35,101 nucleotides of DNA from an uncultured Spirochaetales bacterium (GTDB taxonomy: Bacteria; Spirochaetota; Spirochaetia; Sphaerochaetales; Sphaerochaetaceae): assembly GCA_902803145.1 (NCBI GenBank), contig CADCOT010000120.1:1-35101 (forward strand), given 5' to 3'. Below, in pieces: positions 22,390-32,061 of this stretch. The notes under the pieces were generated by a model. That model did no database searches and had not been told where the DNA came from. It saw only the letters and a list, made by a program, of their open reading frames with translations. How positions within the stretch are numbered: the first letter of the stretch is position 1; the number at the start of each line of letters is the position of its first letter. A program made the translations under genes and the position numbers.

Positions 22390-22866
22390 ATGACAAAGCA
22401 TTACCTTATAACTGCCCTATTGGCTCTAATTCCTATAAGCGAGGTCAGAGGAGCAATCCCATACGGATACTTTAACGGCATTCCGATGGTACAGGTTGTT
22501 ATTATCTCTATGCTTATGAACATGATGGTACCTCTTATCGGTTTTGCATTTTTAAGCACCCTGCATAAGATACTGATTAAGTGGCCGTTTTACGAAAGAA
22601 TCTTCAATAGGTTTGATCAAAAAGCCCGCAACAAGGTTGGCGATAAGGTTAGAAAATACGGACTTCTTGGTCTGACTGTATTTGTTGCCATTCCCCTTCC
22701 TATTACAGGTGCATGGACAGGAGTTCTGGGTGCCTGGGTTCTTAAACTAGATATAAAGAAAAGCATTCCCGCAATTATGCTTGGAGTACTTATTGCAACT
22801 GCAATAGTAACAACAGTAATTCTAACAGGATCAGGATTAGTTAATATATTTACAAAGCAGTTTTGA
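22390..22866 (+). CDS. Small multidrug export protein family (COG2426) membrane protein
   Basis: A 158-residue membrane protein with about four to five helices. The opening LIPISEVRGAIPYGYFNGIP and the block GLLGLTVFVAIPLPITGAWT match the Sm_multidrug_ex family (PF06695). Despite the family name, transport function is poorly supported. AAGGAAG precedes the ATG. It ends 31 bases from the convergent pyrG stop, with no obvious terminator in between. Confidence 0.85.
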   Translation: MTKHYLITALLALIPISEVRGAIPYGYFNGIPMVQVVIISMLMNMMVPLIGFAFLSTLHKILIKWPFYERIFNRFDQKARNKVGDKVRKYGLLGLTVFVAIPLPITGAWTGVLGAWVLKLDIKKSIPAIMLGVLIATAIVTTVILTGSGLVNIFTKQF

Positions 22867-22897
22867 ATAACTCAGATACAATAGTTATATAATTTTT

Positions 22898-24496
22898 CTA
22901 TAATTTACATGCAGAAGCTATAAAGCCCACAAACAGAGGATGAGGCTTATTCGGTCTGCTCTTAAACTCAGGATGAAACTGCACTCCTACAAAGAAGTCT
23001 TCACTTGAAATCTCAACTGTTTCCACAAGTCTTCCGTCCGGTGAAAACCCGGAAAGCTTCAATCCGGCAGACTCAATCTGTGCTCTGAAAGAGTTGTTGA
23101 ATTCATAGCGGTGACGGTGTCTCTCACTTATTTCTTTTGTCTTGTAACATCTGTAGATGACAGTATCTTCTTCAAGTATGCAGGGGTACTTTCCAAGTCT
23201 CAGTGTTCCGCCCTTTTCTATCTGATCATTCTGACCCGGCATAAAATCAATAACGCGGTACGGTGACTTTTCGTTGAATTCTCTTGAATCGGCTCCTTTA
23301 AGGCCTGCTGCATTTCTTGCAAATTCTATTACTGCAATCTGCATGCCAAGGCAGATTCCAAAGTAAGGAATGTGGTGCGTTCTTGCGTAGTTTGCAGATA
23401 AAATCATTCCCTCAATTCCCCTGGAACCGAATCCGCCGGGAACAATAATACCGTCAAAGCCTCCAAGAACCTTTTCTACGTTCTCAGAAACTATTTCTTC
23501 TGAATCTATCCATGAGATATCAACGCTGCAATCCAGAGCGTATCCTGCGTGTCTGAGAGCCTCTGCAACTGAAAGGTAGGCATCGTGCAGCTGCACGTAT
23601 TTACCTACAAGGGCTATGCGGACCGTTTTGTTCTGATGTTTAATGGCTCTGACCATGTCCTCCCAGGCTGAAAGATTGGGTTTTTCTGTCTTAAGGCCTA
23701 GTTCCCTACAGACAATCTCTGAAAAACCTTCCTTTTCAAGCATTAAAGGAGCCTCGTACAAAATGGGCAGGGTTTGGTTCTCTATGACACAGTCTTCTTT
23801 TACGTTGCAAAAGTGTGCAATCTTTGAAAAGACAGTCTTATCTGTTATGGGCTCATCCACCCTTAGAACTATTACGTTTGGCGATATTCCCATACCCTGT
23901 AACTCTTTAACACTGTGCTGAGTTGGTTTAGATTTGTGTTCACAACTAGCCTTAAGATACGGTACCAAAGTTACATGGATATAAAGTACATTTTCTCTTC
24001 CAACCTCAAGTCCTACCTGTCTTATTGCCTCAATGAAGGGTTGGCTCTCAATATCACCTATCGTTCCGCCAATTTCGGTTATGACAATATCTGCATCTGT
24101 TTCCTCACCTACTCGGTAGATAAAGTGTTTAATCTCGTCAGTAATGTGGGGAATTGTCTGAACTGTGGAGCCAAGGTAGTCTCCCTGACGCTCACGGTTA
24201 ATTACATTTGAATAGACTTTTCCTGTAGTTAGGTTTGAATAGCGGTTCAGATTCTCATCTATAAAGCGTTCATAATGGCCAAGATCAAGGTCAGTCTCGG
24301 CCCCGTCCTCTGTAACAAAAACCTCTCCGTGCTGGTAAGGACTCATAGTTCCTGGGTCTACATTGATGTAAGGATCCAGCTTCTGAGCTGCTACCTTCAG
24401 GCCTCTGGCCTTGAGAAGTCTGCCAAGAGATGCAGCTGTAATGCCCTTTCCAAGACCGGATACAACTCCTCCTGTTACAAAGATATACTTAGCCAT
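22898..24496 (-). CDS. pyrG: CTP synthase (glutamine-hydrolysing)
   Basis: PyrG aminates UTP to CTP using ATP and ammonia from glutamine. The 532-residue protein has an N-terminal synthetase domain ([51 protein letters not shown]). The C-terminal class I glutaminase domain has the nucleophile in GICLGMQ and the His-Glu pair in [13 protein letters not shown] lies five bases before the ATG. It is the last of asnB-glnN-glmS-pyrG, 17 bases after glmS. Confidence 0.98.
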   Translation of the reverse strand: MAKYIFVTGGVVSGLGKGITAASLGRLLKARGLKVAAQKLDPYINVDPGTMSPYQHGEVFVTEDGAETDLDLGHYERFIDENLNRYSNLTTGKVYSNVINRERQGDYLGSTVQTIPHITDEIKHFIYRVGEETDADIVITEIGGTIGDIESQPFIEAIRQVGLEVGRENVLYIHVTLVPYLKASCEHKSKPTQHSVKELQGMGISPNVIVLRVDEPITDKTVFSKIAHFCNVKEDCVIENQTLPILYEAPLMLEKEGFSEIVCRELGLKTEKPNLSAWEDMVRAIKHQNKTVRIALVGKYVQLHDAYLSVAEALRHAGYALDCSVDISWIDSEEIVSENVEKVLGGFDGIIVPGGFGSRGIEGMILSANYARTHHIPYFGICLGMQIAVIEFARNAAGLKGADSREFNEKSPYRVIDFMPGQNDQIEKGGTLRLGKYPCILEEDTVIYRCYKTKEISERHRHRYEFNNSFRAQIESAGLKLSGFSPDGRLVETVEISSEDFFVGVQFHPEFKSRPNKPHPLFVGFIASACKL

Positions 24497-24513
24497 AAAG
24501 AACCTCCTGGGTT

Positions 24514-26292
24514 TTACTCAACGGTGACGCTTTTTGCAAGATTTCTGGGTTTGTCCACATCAAGACCTCTGTAAACGCTGGTGTAGTATGCAAGAAGTTG
24601 AAGCGGAATTACAGCAAGGGATGCCATAAACATGCTTTCAGTCTCAGGTACGCGGATTATGAAGTCTGCAACCTTTTCCAAACCCGGTCTTTGACCTGAC
24701 GTAAGGGCTATCAGATAGGCACCCCTAGATTTGCATTCAATCATGTTAGAGAGGGTCTTTTCGTAGACATCGTCCTGGGTAAGGACGCCGATAACAACCG
24801 TTCCATCCTCAACCAGACTGATAGTCCCGTGTTTGAGCTCTCCCGCGGGATAGGCCTCCGAACGAATATAGCTTATCTCCTTCATCTTCAGGCTGCCTTC
24901 AAGGCTGACAGCATAGTCTAAACCACGTCCTATAAAGAAAATATCGCTGCTGTTTGAGATTCTGGAAGCCAGATATTGAAGGTCTTTCTTATCTTCAAGA
25001 ACCTTGGAAATCAGGGCCGGAAGCTTGTCCAATTGATGCATGTAAGGCTCTTCGTTCACCCTGGAAATTTTCAGCGCAAGCATATACAGGGCAACAAGTT
25101 GAGCGCTGTAGGCCTTTGTAGTTGCCACAGAAATTTCAGGGCCTGCCTGGGTGTGGATAACGTAGTCCGCCTCACGGGCGATGGATGACCCTATGACATT
25201 TACTATTCCAAGAACCGGCAAGTGTGCCTCTTTTGCCTTTCTTAATGCAGCAAGGCTGTCTGCAGTTTCTCCTGACTGCGAAATTACAACAACAAGGGTT
25301 CCCTTGCTTAAGGGAAGAGACCTGTACCTGAATTCAGATGCAAGCTCAACCCTTACAGGAATGCCTGCAAGTTTTTCAATAATGTACTGAGCTGCAACAC
25401 CTGTGTGCCAGGCAGAGCCGCAGGCAACAATATCAAGTGCCTTTACATTGGTCAGATCAATGTTGTCAAAATCAGTGTTTTTAAGGGTGTTTTTCACAGC
25501 AAGAGGCTGCTCGTGAATTTCCTTAAGCATAAAGTGCTCATATCCGTCTTTTTCTGCAGCAGAAGCATCCCACTCTATCTCTTTTACCGGAAGAAAAACT
25601 TCATCGCCGTTTAGGTTGAAAAACTGAACAGTAGACGGAGTAATTCTTGCCGCCTGAAGGTTTTCTATATAGTAAACGCTTCTGGTATATTTCAGAATTG
25701 CAGGAACATCGGATGCAAGAAAAGAAGCATCCTCGGTCTTTCCGATAATAAGCGGAGACTCCTTTCTTGCAGCATAGATTTCCCCCGGATAATCGCTGAA
25801 AATCAAGGCCAGTGCATAGCTTCCGCGGGCACGGACCATAGTTCTGTTAATTGCATCTATAGGTCCTATCTTGTACTTGCGGTAGTAGTAATCAACAAGC
25901 TTTACAATTACCTCTGTATCAGTCTGGCTGTAGAAGGCATATCCGTTATCCTTGAGTTTTTCCCTAAGTTCCGAGTAATTCTCAATTATTCCGTTGTGAA
26001 CCCCTACTACCTCGTCACTGACATGGGGGTGGGCATTTGTAACAGTGGGATCTCCGTGGGTTGCCCATCTTGTGTGCCCAATTCCGCAAGTTCCCAGGAG
26101 TTTTTTTCCTCCGTCTGTGGCTTGAATAAGGTTAACAAGCTTTCCTGCTGTTTTTACAACAACAGGGGCACTATCCCCGTTGCGCACAGCAAGTCCGGCC
26201 GAGTCATAGCCCCTGTACTCAAGTTTTGACAGTCCGTCCAATAAGATGGGCGCTGCCTGTTGGTTTCCTGTATATCCTACAATTCCGCACAT
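24514..26292 (-). CDS. glmS: Glutamine-fructose-6-phosphate aminotransferase (isomerising)
   Basis: GlmS makes glucosamine-6-phosphate for peptidoglycan and LPS-like glycans, using glutamine nitrogen. The 592-residue protein has the Ntn glutaminase start [10 protein letters not shown] (Cys2 nucleophile after Met removal) and [17 protein letters not shown]. Two SIS domains follow ([40 protein letters not shown]), and the C-terminus [15 protein letters not shown] is complete. It starts seven bases after glnN. No glmS ribozyme is possible in that gap. Confidence 0.98.
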   Translation of the reverse strand: MCGIVGYTGNQQAAPILLDGLSKLEYRGYDSAGLAVRNGDSAPVVVKTAGKLVNLIQATDGGKKLLGTCGIGHTRWATHGDPTVTNAHPHVSDEVVGVHNGIIENYSELREKLKDNGYAFYSQTDTEVIVKLVDYYYRKYKIGPIDAINRTMVRARGSYALALIFSDYPGEIYAARKESPLIIGKTEDASFLASDVPAILKYTRSVYYIENLQAARITPSTVQFFNLNGDEVFLPVKEIEWDASAAEKDGYEHFMLKEIHEQPLAVKNTLKNTDFDNIDLTNVKALDIVACGSAWHTGVAAQYIIEKLAGIPVRVELASEFRYRSLPLSKGTLVVVISQSGETADSLAALRKAKEAHLPVLGIVNVIGSSIAREADYVIHTQAGPEISVATTKAYSAQLVALYMLALKISRVNEEPYMHQLDKLPALISKVLEDKKDLQYLASRISNSSDIFFIGRGLDYAVSLEGSLKMKEISYIRSEAYPAGELKHGTISLVEDGTVVIGVLTQDDVYEKTLSNMIECKSRGAYLIALTSGQRPGLEKVADFIIRVPETESMFMASLAVIPLQLLAYYTSVYRGLDVDKPRNLAKSVTVE

Positions 26293-26299
26293 AATGGCC

Positions 26300-28369
26300 T
26301 CAAACTGAGAATAAGAGTCTTCTGAATGAAGGATACGGCCAATACTTGTCAGGAATCAGCTTTTCTTCTTCATCTACAACTTTTCTAATGTTTTCCATCA
26401 GAGAAAAGATTTCTTCACGATAGTATCTTGATGCCTTGTAAGAAGTTGCAGGTGGTGCAGATTCAAGTTTCTTTTCAAGCTCTGCAAGGTACTGAGACAA
26501 CTTACAGTTATAAGTTGCAAGTTCTTTGCAAAGCTTTGTCTCAACATCCGGAGCATCGGAACCCAAGACCTGAAGTCTGCCTGAGACAGTGTTACAGAGA
26601 ATTCCCTGATACAGAGATACTGCAGGGATAATTTCTCTTCTTACCATATCCATCAATGTGTTTGCCTCAATAGAAATGACTGAGCAGTATTTTTCAATGT
26701 GAATTTCATCTCTTGCTGCCATCTCTGTGCGAGACATTACCCTGTGCTTCTCCAAAAGAGATACATTCTTTTCTGTCAGATAACATTCAAGGGCATCTGC
26801 CGTAGTTCTTAGGTTGCTAAGTCCACGCTTTTCAGCCTCTTCAAGCCAGGCTTTGTCATAGCCGTTTCCATTGAAGATAATTCTTGAGTGAGAAAGAAGT
26901 TCACTTCTGACAATGTGGTGAATATCCTCTCCCTTGTCCAAGGCATCTGCAAACTGACTGAGCTTTTCTGCAACCATTGTGTTGAGCATGGTGTTCGGTC
27001 CTGCAATGGACTGGCCGGAACCAGGCATTCTGAATTCAAATTTGTTTCCGGTAAAGGCAATGGGGCTTGTTCTGTTTCTATCCGTTGTATCTCGGGGAAT
27101 GAGGGGCATTGAGTCTACACCGACCTTAATTGGTTTGACAGTTGTTCCGCTGTAGCTGCTGTCATTGATAATTGAATCTACAACGCCCTGCAGTTCATCT
27201 CCAATGAAGACAGAAATAATTGCAGGAGGAGCCTCATTTCCGCCAAGTCTGTTGTCGTTTCCGGCATAGGCTACAGTGCATCTGAGAAGGTCCTGATAAT
27301 CGTCTACAGCCCCTATAAAGGCTGCAAGGAAGGTAAGAAAACGGGCATTCTGTGCCGGAGTCTTTCCCGGTGAGAAGAGGTTCTCTCCCCTGTCCGTAAC
27401 AATTGACCAGTTGTTGTGCTTTCCGCTTCCGTTTACGCCGTAGAAGGGTTTTTCAGCAAGTACGCAGACAAGGTTGTGCCTGTCTGCCACCCTTCTCATT
27501 ATGTTCATTGTTAGTTGGTTCTGGTCATTTGCACGGTTGCAATCCGAGTAGATTGGAGCCATCTCGTGCTGGGACGGAGCAACTTCATTGTGTTTTGTCT
27601 TTGCAGGAACTCCAAGTTTCCAAAGCTCGGTTTCCAGGTCTTTCATAAAAGCAGAAACTCTGGGCTTAATTGACCCAAAGTAGTGATCATCCAATTCCTG
27701 AGTTTTGGGCGGTTTTGAACCGAACAGAGTTCTTCCACAAATTCGTAAGTCTTCACGTAGTAAATACATATCTTTGTCTATAAGAAAGTACTCCTGCTCG
27801 GCTCCTGCCATTGGAGTTACACTCTTTGTCTGCTTGTCTCCAAGATGGCTTAGTACCCTGAGAGCCTGTCTGTTAAGAGCCTGCATAGACCTTAAAAGCG
27901 GTGTTTTCTTATCCAAAGATTCTCCGGAATATGAGAAGAACATTGTAGGAATACAGAGGCTTCCGTCGTTAATAAAGGCATAGGATGTGGGATCCCAGGC
28001 ACTATAGCCTCTTGCTTCAAATGTGGCTCTTAGTCCTCCGGAGGGGAAGGAAGAAGCATCCGGCTCACCTTTTACAAGTTCCTTACCGGAAAATTCCATA
28101 ATCACGGAGCCATCGCCGTCAGGCTCTATAAAACTCTCATGCTTTTCTGCAGTTCCTCCGTTGAGCGGCTGGAACCAATGGGTATAGTGAGTAGCCCCCA
28201 TTTTTACAGCCCATTTCTTCATGCCGTCAGCAATTGCATTGGCAGTTTCCATGGGAAGACTCTTTCCGCTTTCTATGCACCTGTGATACTCTTCAATATG
28301 AGCAGGAGAAACGTACTCTTTCATTGTTTTGTCGGTAAATACCTGACTTGCATATATTTCTTTAATCAT
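26300..28369 (-). CDS. glnN: Glutamine synthetase type III
   Basis: GSIII condenses ammonia and glutamate to glutamine, as a dodecamer. The length of 689 residues fits the type III enzymes of Bacteroides and other anaerobes rather than the 450-residue type I. Recognisable blocks are FSGKELVKGEPDASSFPSGG, RATFEARGYSAWDPTSYAF, VAPSQHEMAPIYSDCNRAND and GVNGSGKHNNWS. GGAG lies seven bases before the ATG, which is two bases after asnB. It is the only glutamine producer in the cluster. Confidence 0.96.
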   Translation of the reverse strand: MIKEIYASQVFTDKTMKEYVSPAHIEEYHRCIESGKSLPMETANAIADGMKKWAVKMGATHYTHWFQPLNGGTAEKHESFIEPDGDGSVIMEFSGKELVKGEPDASSFPSGGLRATFEARGYSAWDPTSYAFINDGSLCIPTMFFSYSGESLDKKTPLLRSMQALNRQALRVLSHLGDKQTKSVTPMAGAEQEYFLIDKDMYLLREDLRICGRTLFGSKPPKTQELDDHYFGSIKPRVSAFMKDLETELWKLGVPAKTKHNEVAPSQHEMAPIYSDCNRANDQNQLTMNIMRRVADRHNLVCVLAEKPFYGVNGSGKHNNWSIVTDRGENLFSPGKTPAQNARFLTFLAAFIGAVDDYQDLLRCTVAYAGNDNRLGGNEAPPAIISVFIGDELQGVVDSIINDSSYSGTTVKPIKVGVDSMPLIPRDTTDRNRTSPIAFTGNKFEFRMPGSGQSIAGPNTMLNTMVAEKLSQFADALDKGEDIHHIVRSELLSHSRIIFNGNGYDKAWLEEAEKRGLSNLRTTADALECYLTEKNVSLLEKHRVMSRTEMAARDEIHIEKYCSVISIEANTLMDMVRREIIPAVSLYQGILCNTVSGRLQVLGSDAPDVETKLCKELATYNCKLSQYLAELEKKLESAPPATSYKASRYYREEIFSLMENIRKVVDEEEKLIPDKYWPYPSFRRLLFSV

Positions 28370-28371
28370 AA

Positions 28372-29955
28372 TTAAACTCCGCTGGCTCCATAGTTTGACA
28401 AAACTCTTGCAGATGGGTCGTTTACGTTACAGCCCTCCCAGTCTTTGTTAGGCATCCAATATGCCGGGATCATTTCATCCTGGCCAGGGTAGTACTTTTC
28501 AAAGATTTCTCTGTAGAGAAGACTTTCCTTTGTAAAGGGTCTGCAGTATGTGTACTTACTGCTCTTTTTCGCAAATTCAGAATCTGAATAGAGCTTTTGA
28601 GCATAATCTTTCAGGCCGTCCACCATGCTGTGTCCTACAGCATCTGAAAAGGCTGCCTTTTGGCGCCAAAGAATGCTTTCAGGAAGAATGTGGTCCTTTT
28701 CAAAGGCCTTTCTTAGAAGATACTTACCCATGTTGTATTTATTCATCTTAAGTTCAGGGTTTATGGACATAACGTACCTGACAAAGGCAAGATCTCCAAA
28801 CGGTACCCTGGCCTCCAGAGAGTTATCTGAAACACACCTGTCTGCCCTTAAAACATCGTAAAAATACAGTTCTCTTATTCTCTTCTGAGCTTCCTTTTGA
28901 AAGGCATCTGCACTAGGTGCAAAGTCTGTGTATTTGTAGCCGAAAAGCTCATCAGAAATCTCTCCGGTAAGAAGAACTTTAATATTGGTTTTTTCATGTA
29001 TTGCCTTACAGCACAAATACATACCCATACTTGCTCTGACTGTTGTAATATCCCAAGTTCCAAGTCTGGATATAACCTCTTCCAAGTTCTTTATGACCTG
29101 ATCCATGGTCATTTTCACTTCCATATGGTCACTGCCAATAAAGTCTGAAACCTGTCTTGCATAGCCCAGATCTATTGGATCTGTGTTCATTCCGATAGCA
29201 TAGGTTTCAATTTCACGTCCAAGGATTTTAGAGGAAATGGCACAGACCAGACTTGAGTCAAGACCGCCTGATAAAAGAAAGCCAAGAGGAACATCCGAAT
29301 CAAGGCGTTTTTCAATTCCGGCAATGAGCAGTTTTCTTATGTTCTTACAAACTGTATCAATATCGTCACTGTTGTATTCATCAACTGCTGCAGGATCTGA
29401 ATATTGAACAAATTCACCGTCTTTGTAGTAGTATCCGGGCGGGAACGGAAGGATTTTCTTACATAGGCCCACAAGACAGCGAGCCTCACTGCAAAATATG
29501 ATATTTCCGTCTTCCAGATAGCCATAGAACAGCGGTCTGATTCCAATTGGATCTCTTGCAGCAATCAAGTTTCCGGACTTGGAATCATAGATTATGAGTG
29601 CAAACTCAGCATCAAGCTCTGAAAACATGGCTGTTCCCTTCTCTTCCCACAGAGGAAGAAGAACTTCACAGTCAGAATTGCTTGTAAAAAAATACTGATT
29701 CTTAAGATGCTCTTTGATTGGTCTGAAGCAGTAGATTTCACCGTTACAGACAAGACTGTCATTATTCTGGAAAAACGGCTGCATTCCGGCTTTTCCCGGG
29801 TCCATAATTGCCAATCTGTTAAAACCAAGGTAGGTGTTGCTTCCTACTTTGACAAAACTAGAGTCATCAGGTCCTCTTTCAAGGGATTTTTCAAAGGAGG
29901 ATCTTACCAGGTCCGAAGACACATCTTTTGATGTAAAACCAATAATTGAACACAT
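28372..29955 (-). CDS. asnB: Asparagine synthetase B (glutamine-hydrolysing)
   Basis: AsnB converts aspartate, ATP and glutamine to asparagine. The 527-residue protein has a class II glutaminase domain beginning MCSIIGF (Cys2 nucleophile), RLAIMDPGKAGMQPF and NGEIY. The synthetase domain contains the PP-loop SGGLDSS at 229-235. The length is close to E. coli AsnB (554). There is no Shine-Dalgarno. The predicted -10 TATAAT is 11 bases from the ATG, so the mRNA is probably leaderless. It is first in the asnB-glnN-glmS-pyrG cluster. Confidence 0.95.
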   Translation of the reverse strand: MCSIIGFTSKDVSSDLVRSSFEKSLERGPDDSSFVKVGSNTYLGFNRLAIMDPGKAGMQPFFQNNDSLVCNGEIYCFRPIKEHLKNQYFFTSNSDCEVLLPLWEEKGTAMFSELDAEFALIIYDSKSGNLIAARDPIGIRPLFYGYLEDGNIIFCSEARCLVGLCKKILPFPPGYYYKDGEFVQYSDPAAVDEYNSDDIDTVCKNIRKLLIAGIEKRLDSDVPLGFLLSGGLDSSLVCAISSKILGREIETYAIGMNTDPIDLGYARQVSDFIGSDHMEVKMTMDQVIKNLEEVISRLGTWDITTVRASMGMYLCCKAIHEKTNIKVLLTGEISDELFGYKYTDFAPSADAFQKEAQKRIRELYFYDVLRADRCVSDNSLEARVPFGDLAFVRYVMSINPELKMNKYNMGKYLLRKAFEKDHILPESILWRQKAAFSDAVGHSMVDGLKDYAQKLYSDSEFAKKSSKYTYCRPFTKESLLYREIFEKYYPGQDEMIPAYWMPNKDWEGCNVNDPSARVLSNYGASGV

Positions 29956-29966
29956 AATTATTGTTG

Positions 29967-29995
29967 ATTATATGAACTAGTTTAAAAAGCAACAA
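29967..29995 (-). promoter_or_regulatory. asnB operon promoter
   Basis: On the minus strand TTGTTG (29990-29995) and a perfect TATAAT (29967-29972) are 17 bases apart. The start codon follows after 11 bases, which leaves a leader of about four or five bases. Confidence 0.6.
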
Positions 29996-30007
29996 ATACA
30001 TATTATA

Positions 30008-30036
30008 TTATGTGTACCATATCTTATAGATATGAT
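30008..30036 (+). promoter_or_regulatory. lysR promoter with LysR-box palindrome
   Basis: TTATGT (30008-30013) and TATGAT (30031-30036) are 17 bases apart. Between them lies the perfect 7-3-7 palindrome CATATCTTATAGATATG (30018-30034), which contains a T-N11-A LysR box. Binding there would cover the lysR promoter and sit about 25 bases upstream of the asnB -35, a usual activation geometry. Confidence 0.6.
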
Positions 30037-30050
30037 AAAATTGTAATGTT

Positions 30051-30926
30051 ATGGAACTTAGGGTTTTAAAATACTTTGTAACGGTTGCTGAAGAGCTCAA
30101 TATTACCAGAGCTGCTGAAAAACTTAATATCAGTCAGCCCCCTTTGAGCAACCAAATCAGAGCTTTGGAAGATGAACTGGATACAGTTCTGTTTATCAGA
30201 GGAAAAAGGCACCTTCAGCTTACAGAATCCGGAAAACTGTTATACAGACACGCAAAAGAAATATTAAATCTTTCCGGAAAGGCCTCTGAAGAGATAAAAC
30301 TGATGGGAAAAGGTGTTAACGGGACCATTTCTATAGGTCTTGTAGAAGGTTCTGCTCCTGATATTGCCTCAAAATGGATTGAATTATTTATTCACAAATA
30401 TCCGGATGTAAAGTTCAGAATAATGGACGGAAACAGTGATGAACTGATTGAGCGTCTGAGAAGCGGTCTTATAAACCTTGCAGTAATAACTTCACCCTAT
30501 GATCAGACTCTGTTAAACGGTTTTAAAGTGGGCCAGGAAAAGATGACTGCCTTTATGAGCCGTGATAATCCGCTTGCCAGCCAAGTCGGAGATACAATTG
30601 AACTAAAAGACTTGAAAGACCAGAGACTGATAGTTCCAAGCCGTGAAGCAATTATTACAATGATTTACAAATGGTTTAAGGAAGTTGGAAGCGAGCCTCA
30701 CATTGTTTGCCGTATGGACAACTACCTGGATGTAGCAGCACTGGCCGGGTGCAACATAGGAGTCAGTCTATTTCCAAGAACAAGCTATGTTTTGAATCAA
30801 AGTATTGTAGCAAAAGAAATTGTTAATTCAGGACGGTATGTTGAATATATGTTTGTATGGCTAAAGGGAAAACCGCTACCGATTATAGATGAAACCTTTA
30901 TAGATTTTGTAAAGAATCAATTATAA
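30051..30926 (+). CDS. LysR-family transcriptional regulator
   Basis: A 291-residue LysR-type regulator. The N-terminal winged helix reads LKYFVTVAEELNITRAAEKL and ISQPPLSNQIRALEDELDTV. The effector-binding domain follows (GTISIGLVEGSAPDIASKWI). It resembles regulators of the CatM/CynR group, but the ligand cannot be read from sequence. It is divergent from asnB-glnN-glmS-pyrG with a LysR-box palindrome between, so it probably controls that cluster and itself (inference). Confidence 0.9.
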   Translation: MELRVLKYFVTVAEELNITRAAEKLNISQPPLSNQIRALEDELDTVLFIRGKRHLQLTESGKLLYRHAKEILNLSGKASEEIKLMGKGVNGTISIGLVEGSAPDIASKWIELFIHKYPDVKFRIMDGNSDELIERLRSGLINLAVITSPYDQTLLNGFKVGQEKMTAFMSRDNPLASQVGDTIELKDLKDQRLIVPSREAIITMIYKWFKEVGSEPHIVCRMDNYLDVAALAGCNIGVSLFPRTSYVLNQSIVAKEIVNSGRYVEYMFVWLKGKPLPIIDETFIDFVKNQL

Positions 30927-30978
30927 AATCATAGAAATATAATACAGATAAACTATATATACAATATCGAACACAATA

Positions 30979-30994
30979 AAAGTTATATAACTTT
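30979..30994. repeat. 16-bp perfect palindrome AAAGTTATATAACTTT
   Basis: It lies in the 83-base convergent gap between lysR and the RHH-like gene. Thirteen bases overlapping it (AAAAGTTATATAA, 30978-30990) recur at 32103-32115 upstream of the parA-like gene, so copies flank the parA-RHH pair. It could be a binding site or a weak bidirectional terminator. Confidence 0.45.
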
Positions 30995-31009
30995 ACTATA
31001 GTTTCTAAA

Positions 31010-31243
31010 TTATTCTTTATGCTTTTTATAGAATTCTTTAAGTGCAAATCTGATTCCGCCGGCCCAGCTTAAACCAAGCTCTGAAAACAAATCTTCAAGC
31101 TCACGCTTTGTGGAAGGTTCAATTGAGAAGGTAGTAAGAATCTTAGTTTCCTTCTTCTTTGAAGCATCTCCTGAAAACAGCTGACGTGCTTTCTCTGTGC
31201 TGTTGTTCTCAAATTGATCTTCAGGATTTCTCTTAAGTGCCAT
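31010..31243 (-). CDS. Small ribbon-helix-helix-like partner of ParA
   Basis: A 77-residue protein from ATG 31243 (GGGGAGAG upstream). The N-terminal half is charged and probably disordered (MALKRNPEDQFENNSTEKAR). The C-terminal half (TKILTTFSIEPSTKRELEDL, then FSELGLSWAGGIRFALKEFY) looks like a ribbon-helix-helix dimer: a short strand, then two helices. In type Ib partition cassettes a small RHH protein of this kind follows parA and binds the centromere. It lies 11 bases after the parA-like gene. An upstream TTG at 31264 overlaps ParA and is less likely. Confidence 0.6.
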   Translation of the reverse strand: MALKRNPEDQFENNSTEKARQLFSGDASKKKETKILTTFSIEPSTKRELEDLFSELGLSWAGGIRFALKEFYKKHKE

Positions 31244-31254
31244 AATCTCTCCCC

Positions 31255-32016
31255 TTAGCTCCAAATAGCCTTATCAAGCTTCATAATTGCATCCAGAGTC
31301 TTTGGTTTAAGTCCACGACCGTGTTCCTTAAAGAACTGAGGCGCCATGTTGTTTTCCTGAGATTTTCTGAATACAGGATCAACCGGGACAACAAAGACTT
31401 CAAAATCACCTTCCGAAGCTGCGTTGTAGATATTTCTATGCTGTTTTATTCTTTCGTCGTAAGAATTTATTACAACTCTGGAGTGTTTTACGTTACTTCT
31501 GAGGTTCTTCTTAAGTTTCTTCAGTTCATCAATAAAGATCTCAAGACCATCCAAACTGAAGACCTCAGGTGTCATGGGAGTGATTACTTCATCACTTGCA
31601 ATTATGGCAGAGCGTTCCAAACGGCCCAATCCGGGCGATAAATCAAGAATTATGCGGTCAAAATCTTTTTTAAGCTCTGTAATTAAGTCTTGAAGAACAA
31701 AAGGTTCTTCTGCAAGCTTAGTTTCACTGTAATTCTTAAGAACTCCGCCAATTCCGAATGTTGGCAATAAATACAGATTGGGAACTGCTTCTACAGGGAC
31801 AATTGCATCATTAATATAGCACTTGCCCTGAACCACATCTGCAAGCTCAAATTTTGGAGCGCTCTTGAGGAACCATGAGGACGCATTGCCCTGGGGGTCA
31901 ACATCTACTAAAAGAGTCTTGAACCCGTTCAGAGCTGACTGACATGCCAGCGTTCCGGAGATAGTGGTTTTGCCTACTCCACCTTTCTGAAGGTGAAACG
32001 AAACAGTTTTTGACAT
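31255..32016 (-). CDS. ParA/Soj-family ATPase
   Basis: A 253-residue deviant-Walker P-loop ATPase of the ParA/MinD type, from ATG 32016. Motifs: Walker A QKGGVGKTT, DVDPQGNASSW, and Walker B IILDLSPGLGRLERSAIIAS. Related proteins segregate plasmids or chromosomes by surfing the nucleoid. A frame extending to 32088 adds residues that fall in the promoter region. There is no Shine-Dalgarno. With the RHH partner it resembles a plasmid-type (Ib) cassette rather than chromosomal Soj-Spo0J, so acquisition from a plasmid or phage is possible. Confidence 0.88.
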   Translation of the reverse strand: MSKTVSFHLQKGGVGKTTISGTLACQSALNGFKTLLVDVDPQGNASSWFLKSAPKFELADVVQGKCYINDAIVPVEAVPNLYLLPTFGIGGVLKNYSETKLAEEPFVLQDLITELKKDFDRIILDLSPGLGRLERSAIIASDEVITPMTPEVFSLDGLEIFIDELKKLKKNLRSNVKHSRVVINSYDERIKQHRNIYNAASEGDFEVFVVPVDPVFRKSQENNMAPQFFKEHGRGLKPKTLDAIMKLDKAIWS

Positions 32017-32032
32017 AATTTGATTATGAATT

Positions 32033-32061
32033 AGTATACACCTACACAAATTCTTATACAA
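32033..32061 (-). promoter_or_regulatory. parA-like gene promoter
   Basis: On the minus strand TTGTAT (32056-32061) and TATACT (32033-32038) have a 17-base spacer. The -10 box ends 16 bases before the ATG. Confidence 0.55.

Noticed and set aside
26293-26299. glmS ribozyme
   Set aside because: Only seven bases separate glnN and glmS, too short for the ribozyme.
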